Assembly (NCBI GenBank): GCA_028023455.1
Contig: JAQFVV010000180.1
Coordinates: forward strand, 2,046,001-2,110,000
DNA length: 64,000 nt
From: Epiperipatus broadwayi
Lineage: Eukaryota > Onychophora > Udeonychophora > Euonychophora > Peripatidae
Direction of reading: 5' to 3'
Part shown: in pieces, positions 57,691-64,000 of the stretch
How the letters are laid out: each line of letters begins with the position of its first letter
Position numbering within the stretch: position 1 is the first letter of the stretch
Notes under the pieces: model-generated
The model's input: only the letters and a program-made list of their open reading frames with translations
Database searches by the model: none
What the model was told of the DNA's origin: nothing
Position numbers and translations under genes: made by a program

Positions 57691-60600
57691 GATGTCTTGA
57701 GATTTTTTAACTCCTGGGATAGAAAATAATTGGAAAATTCTTAGGTTCTTTTTTTGTAAGTTCTTAAGCTATGGATTATCTCAGGTAAGAAGTATTATAT
57801 ATGGTTTGGGTGAGCATTTTATAAGGAATACAATGAAGATGCAATTTTAAACTTAGTTAATGATAAATTAGAAATTATGAATAAACAATTTTTCAGATAT
57901 TGAAATTTCTTTTTTCCTTACTTTTGTAATGATAATCACTACTTTTCTTAGTCTTATTTTTTTCCTTAGTTTTTCTAACATATGTGATTTTATATACATA
58001 TGTTCATATAGTTAATATATGGAAATAAAGTTTTTGAAAAGAAGTTAGAAGTTTGTGAAGTTATTTATAATGTTGGAGAACATATATATTTTAAAGAAGA
58101 AAGTGATTGTTTAATTTGTTATTGTAATATATATTGTATTAAAACTGAAGTTACTGTGAAAATTGTTCTGAAATCAATTCTTTAAAAATTCATTATGTGC
58201 TAAGTTTTGCAAAACAGTTAAATAGTTGAATTAGTTTCTTAGATTGGTAAGTATAGTAGGGGGAATTTTTAAAATAATTTTTTAAATAATGCTTGCTATC
58301 AATTTTATGAATGGTAGATACCATGAGAGGATTAATGGAAGTATTCTTCTTTCAGCTGTTCCATAACTGAATTTAGCAGGGGATTGTATTGCTTTTGATA
58401 GTACCATTTTTAATCATTTGTATACACATATATTATTATGTATACACTATATGTATGAAATTGATGTAAAGCAAAATTATATAGATTATGTGATGTTCAT
58501 TTACAAAATAGTTTTGGAAAGCATTTCTTTTTAAAAAATTTCTAATCAAAATAAAAATATTAAATACTTTTTACTTAAAAGAATATTTTATATTTTTAAT
58601 TACATCTATACACTTATATTATGGAAACATATTAAATATGATATATACATAAGAAATATACATTTTAACTTATAGCAGAAATATCTAGTGATGTATATAT
58701 ATCAATTATAAGCGGTCAGTCCATTTAAAGTATGATATAGTTTTTACATTTTCATTTACTATGCCAATGCTAAAAATTTAAAAATAATAGAGATAAAAAA
58801 ATTTATATAAAATATTTTTATTGATTGTGAATTAAAAAGAAAAAAATTTTTTTTCCTCAATAATAATTGGGGTTTTTAGATTTACCTTGAAATAAAAACA
58901 TGAGGGGAGGGGGGCAATAAAAGCATTTAATATAAAAAAATGTGATCTCTTATTTCAATTACTTTCTCCTTATTTCTTGAAAAGCTTTTACATAACCATT
59001 AAGAGATTGTTCACCCAAGTGTTGTATCAATTATTGTTACAATTTATGTTTAGAATATGTCTTGTAATGAGAACTTACAGCTGCTAGTCTTGACGATTCA
59101 TATATACTAATGTACAGTTGAATGTCTTTGGCATATACGCAAATCGTCAGTTTAGCAAAGATTGATTCAAATTTGAATTTAATTAATTCAATTTAAGTTG
59201 AATGGATACTGATATTGATGATCAAACATTATGTCTCTTATACAGATACTTTATATATAACAACTGGATGATGTTTGAACTATGTTAATCCTAATTTAGA
59301 GCATTGCTTTATTGTTCAAAAAAAACATCTATGTATTTAATACCTTCTAGTAGTACCATCATCATTTTCTTTGTTAACAATTCAATCTTTCCTTTTGATT
59401 AGAACATGACTTCTTCAGATCTATGGAGGCTTATTATATACACCTTGAAAATGACACTAGAGAACAGCACAGACAACTAAATACCTTTAAACAACAAATG
59501 TAATTTATTTTAAATAATCTCAAGTGATGTACTGAAAATATACATATTATTACTTTATGACTAAAATAATGACCTAATACATATAGAAATAAGTAATATT
59601 TAAGATTGAGTAGAAATTATATATAAAATATCAAGTTATGCTATGAGTATTTGTAAACAAAAATATATATATAAACTTTTATGTTCCAAAATATAGCCGT
59701 AAAATATCTTGCCTAAAATTTTATAGATGGTTGAGGTTTCTTATTTCTAAATATATAATTTAAAAAGATCTTGACTTTTTAAAATAATTCAGTAAGTTTA
59801 CTAAACATATTGATCAGTTCATGTCTTTGGTGTCATATAGCATTTACTACACATTGATTGGATGATTCAGATTGGAATTTTCTTTATGTTGGTAATCTTG
59901 AAGAAATGTAATGAGAATGGTTCTCTTATTGGCAAATAAGCTATTTTTTTTTCATCATCTTTGGATGTTTATAAGCATTTCTCAATATTAGTGGATCTAC
60001 ACTGTTCAGACTCCAACTGGTCTATGTCAAGTAGTTTAACACATCAGTCTCACTATTAAAAAAATTATCATTTTAGCTGAGTTTGAATCAATATCAAAAA
60101 GTACTTTAGCAACAGTATTCCTAGAAGATAACAATTCTCACCAAGCTAGAACTGGAATCTTTTCGCACTTCAATAATAGATTCCTTAATTTTATAAGCTA
60201 CAAGATGCTGGTGATCTGCATTTTGCCTGTCCACTGATATCTTCTATATTCTTTTTTCTTCTTATATATTATAGTCTTTGTTGTAAAGGACAACTCTACC
60301 CACAAATCTCTGATTTTCTTTCCTGGTTTTAATCTTATTTTTTTGTTGTCAACTAATTCTTGTTTTTCTTTATAGTAATTATCATTAATTACTGTTTTGT
60401 CTCTGCATTTTTTTTTAATTGTTTCATATAGTCACTAGTAATTATTTGGTTTAACTTAAATTAAATTGTTCTGTGGATTTACATAACATGTTTTAATTAC
60501 AAAATTCTTTTTTCGATTTTTGGAAACTAGTTTAAATTATTTAATTTTTATCTTGCATAGTCTTTATTCCAACACTCATATTCTCTTTCAACTAGTCTAT

Positions 60601-61739
60601 AAGAGACAATAAATTATTTGTTTATGACCTTTTTCTAAGCCCATATTCAATCAAAAGAGACTATGAGCTACTTCTCACAATTGTGTGTATTATTTTTATG
60701 ACATGCAGCTGTTTTACAAAAGCTTTCATTCTAATGAATCGCATATAAAATCATTATTATAACTAAAATATTATTACTTTGTATTATTTAATTAAATTAT
60801 ATAATCAGTTCAATATAAGTCAATCGAGAGAATCAAGCTTTTTCTTTACTTTTACTTTGTTATATTTTAAAATGCTTGGTCTATTCCTCAATATAAACTA
60901 AATTAACTGAAGTTTCTTGTAATATATGACAATGTCAGAACTAGCTGTGTTTGTATCATTACAATATATATATCATTAACTATCTACTAAATAAAATGTT
61001 ATGTTGTAAATTAATGTAAAATCTATATGGTACAGCAGTCATATTTATAGTGGTAATGTTATACTCCTTCAGGCACTAAAATCTTACTTTTACTTTTAAA
61101 ATATTGATAAGATTGATTAGTTTATGAAGTATTGAACTAAAGGAAAATGAATTATAACTAGATATTTGTTAAAATTTAGTTGCATCTTTTTTCCAACTCC
61201 AGAAAATATACTCTGAATCTCATATAAGTTTGCCCTTCATGAACAACATCAGGCAATTGGCTTTTATTTTTATCAAGTGGTTTAACAGATTTGTAGATAT
61301 TTAGTAGATATATATTCACAAAGGAATTAATAGGAATTTGAAAAGAAGATAGTTTATCAACCACTTTATTAATTCTTTTCATTTCAGTGACAATAAGAGA
61401 GATTTTTTTATAGTTTGTGTTTGCCAATAATTATATAATTCAGATTTTTGAAGTACAGGTGTTTGTGCATCTGTTAATAAGACTCCAATAATATCTTGAA
61501 AAATTGACAATTATTATTTTCATTGATAAGAGTCTGAAAATGCTGTAATTCTTTAAGTGAGAAAAATTTTGGATGAGAATACACAAAAGAGACCTTGATT
61601 TGAAGTGCATCTTAGATGACAAAAAATACCTGTATGATGTAAATATACAAAAAGTCAGGTATAAAAGAATATTTGAGTGTGAGAATATTTCACATGGCAT
61701 ATGCAAGTTTAATATGACACTATCTCTCAATTATAGTAC
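57691..61739. other. 4 kb of AT-rich DNA with one duplicated block and unassigned short frames
   Basis: It contains the duplicate of 56090-56600 at about 58195-58750. On the minus strand, 60440-60280 reads DKTVINDNYYKEKQELVDNK and LKPGKKIRDLWVEL without stops, a coding-like stretch not recognised. An 83-codon minus frame at 61427-61176 also has no recognised family. Confidence 0.4.
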
Positions 61740-63310
61740 AGTAGTCTAATGCTAAAAAAGCTAAATTTAGAGTATTTGAGACACACACTATTGCTAAGCA
61801 GGACTTCAGAAATCAGTAGTATCGAATGCCAGTACAAACATAGTTATCTACAGAGTGTATGTATTACACATCTCCATGTAGGCATTGTAAAGATTAGTTC
61901 AATAAGGAAGCCATTTGTAGAATATATGGGTTACACTATCACCAAACAGGAATACAAAAATCATTTGCATCACAGAAAATCTCACATATCATTGATACCA
62001 GAACATTAAGCCAGTGCTAAGAAAGTTATACACTTTCTCTAGACAAGGGCATAATAATAAGGTACAATAACAATATAATATTAAGGAGCAATAAGTCATC
62101 ATACATTACACTTTTTTACATCATACTGCTCAGCAGAAAATTTACTTTCCTTACCACATTCCTCCTGCTTTTTTCACTGATAAAAGATTTTTAAAATCAC
62201 AAGCAATAAATTAGTCTGGAGATATTTGGTAAGACAGAAATGGATAAGAATTTAATAATGACTACTATCTTTGCAACTTTGTTACTGAAATTTTTATTAG
62301 GTGTCATAAGACTGAAAAAAAATTTGTTGCAGAATTGCATGAATAATTAGGGGTCATATAATTAATGTCATTGGTTTATATCAGTCCTGAATAAGAGAAA
62401 AGATGCCTAAAGTTATTAAAAATACTAACAATATTGTAATATATAGATATTGGTCTGGATCTATATAATTATACTAGGAAATTGGCTTGGATTGAAAATA
62501 TTGTTTTTCAATTTAGGCTATTGACCTGATAGTAGAACAAAAAAATAAAAGATGTGTGCTAGAGAAATGATATATTAGATCCAAAAGATCCAGGTGCACT
62601 GCTTCCCGATTTAAAAATTCCTTACTATAAAAGCCATAAGTTAGAAACTAGTGTGGAGATACTGGATAGAACATCACTGGATAGAGATTTAATAAGCACT
62701 GCCATTTGGCATTTATTAATTGCTAATGTTTATACCCCTGATGGCAAAAATTTGGCCAAAAATATCACACTATCCACAAACAAACATAGCCACAGTAGTC
62801 ATTAGAATAGAATGTAATTGTTACAGAAGCTGATACCAAAGTAAATCACATGCACCATCTCAAAGCAGTTTTACAGAAGAGTTACAATATGCAGCTGTTT
62901 AAGAATACTTGTAGCACACTTCTATACAGGGTCACTATAATCATTAATATAATATGCTAGTGATGTGGGAGCTGTCTATATGATACTTGTATTCACACAA
63001 TCTCTACAGTTAGAGAAGTTTTTAATACAATATACTATTACAAAGAAAATTACTCCGAGTATTTAAATCACAAGTAATCCCTATTCAAAGGATAAGTAGT
63101 CACTAGTAAAATATAGTAGTATGAAAAAAACTATATAATATTTGTATCACATACAAATTTAAAGTCATTAATTACTGGCATAGTATACTACTTTTAAGGA
63201 ATGTGTGCTTAGAGTATTTGTCACCCACTATCTCTAAACTGAGACTAATATAGCATGCTAATGGTAAAAAATATGTCTAAAATAGTTGTGTCACAATCCT
63301 AATGTGCTGT
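61740..63310. repeat. Degenerate tandem-like array
   Basis: A phrase near GTATTTGTATCACACACTAT-TCTCTACA recurs with variation at about 61768, 61853, 62892, 62985, 63134, 63208 and 63277. TATGCTAATG-TA phrases lie between some copies. Spacing is irregular (70-150 bp at the right end). It could be an old minisatellite broken up by other sequence. Confidence 0.4.
62563..62805 (+). other. Unrecognised coding-like stretch of about 80 codons
   Basis: It is open from 62563 to a TAG at about 62803-62805 without an initiating ATG. Its composition is unlike the surrounding AT-rich noise: DPKDPGALLPDLKIPYYKSH, then LETSVEILDRTSLDRDLIST and AIWHLLIANVYTPDGKN. It has balanced Leu, Asp, Ile and Pro use as in a real protein, but no family is recognised. 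It may be an exon or part of an unknown transposable element. Confidence 0.35.
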
Positions 63311-64000
63311 CTTTAGCTATGAATTCAACAATATCAATGCTGGTTTTTATGTTCAACCAATATTCAATTGACATACAAATCTTGCTATTTTCAAGATGAG
63401 CCACAGAAATTTACAAAGTAATCTTTTTATTTAGATAACAAATTGTTTCAATTTAAGGATTGAAGACATTTCAAAGTCAATTATGGAAATAATAACAAAC
63501 TTATTGTTCAGGTCAATATTGATGCTGCACTTCAGGAGACCCATCATTCAGATAATGCATAGCTTTTCAAAATACCTGCATTTACACTGATTCTTGACAA
63601 TACATTCTAAATATGGTCAAACATTCTTGTAAGGTAACTTCTTCAAATGAAAATATTGCAATAATTATTTGAATAGTTAACTTTTATGAATGTGATATTT
63701 ATAAAACTCCCAATACAAAATGGTCTTGTTTTCTTCCAAATCTTTTTTCACCTGCATTCTTAGATTTCAATTCGTAAAGTAGGCTTTAAAGAAATGAAAG
63801 TTGTGATTGAAGTAGATTATGCACTTGTAGAATTATGGATTTAAACAACATAATTTTACTTTAAGCCAGTAAACATCACATGACTACCACATCTTATGCT
63901 TGTGTATAATTTTACTTTATGATGCCAAGCAAGGCAAGTCATTTCATTTGATCAGATAGAGAACACAAATATTATCTGGTATAGGTTTTGTTTTGGCAAA
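63311..64000. other. AT-rich DNA, no gene seen
   Basis: Nothing recognised up to the right edge. Confidence 0.4.

Overview
The window is very AT-rich eukaryotic DNA and carries no bacterial features. It holds LINEs with a PHD/SGNH-type first ORF, Penelope-like elements (PLEs) with GIY-YIG domains, Ty3/gypsy elements, a piggyBac-like relic, tRNA-derived SINEs and a poly-C2H2 zinc-finger frame. That mix points to a metazoan, most likely an invertebrate; the species cannot be read from the sequence. Nearly every recognisable coding stretch is transposable-element DNA. The only host-like gene is the zinc-finger frame at 54.2-55.7 kb.

Layout. 0-1.5 kb: two PLE pieces head to head. 3.4-5.2 kb: a tRNA-like repeat and a gypsy relic (minus). 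5.9-6.7 kb: dispersed repeats, one a 126-bp dimer. 8.92-11.48 kb: a TIR-bounded element filled with satellite-like repeats. 15.3-17.2 kb: a weak LINE relic, a 118-bp tandem pair and a PLE GIY-YIG fragment. 17.5-18.3 kb: a LINE C-terminus. 18.55-31.6 kb: a LINE (PHD and SGNH domains in ORF1; AP endonuclease and RT in ORF2) split by a 7.78-kb gypsy element at 20107-27887, with a 4-bp target duplication and near-identical LTRs. 32.06 kb: a SINE with target duplications. 32.57-36.07 kb: a second LTR element with gag and protease but no pol, and a coiled-coil stretch where pol should be. 36.9-39.3 kb: a gypsy pol relic (minus). 42.56-45.75 kb: a 5'-truncated copy of the same LINE, then another head-to-head PLE pair. 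45.75-46.7 kb: repeats. 48-49.4 kb: an RTE-like LINE relic interrupted by a tRNA-like repeat. 50.6-52.1 kb: a third gypsy pol relic. 54.2-55.7 kb: the zinc-finger frame. 56.88 kb: a second SINE. 57.1-57.7 kb: the piggyBac-like relic. 58-64 kb: mostly unassigned AT-rich DNA, with a degenerate tandem array near the end.

The elements form a layered record. The GC-richer 20-28 kb gypsy is the youngest visible insertion and has landed inside LINE ORF1. Removing it and one copy of the target site leaves the LINE frame open across the junction. The AT-rich gypsy and PLE relics are much older and full of stops. Several repeat families (a tRNA-like repeat seen three times, a 126-bp dimer seen twice, a GAGGGCAGTA block seen three times) recur within this one window. 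Some of them carry stem-loops that resemble hammerhead ribozyme cores, which are known from PLEs and retrozymes. No functional transposase or reverse transcriptase is intact here. Coordinates of degraded elements are approximate because all comparisons were made by eye.
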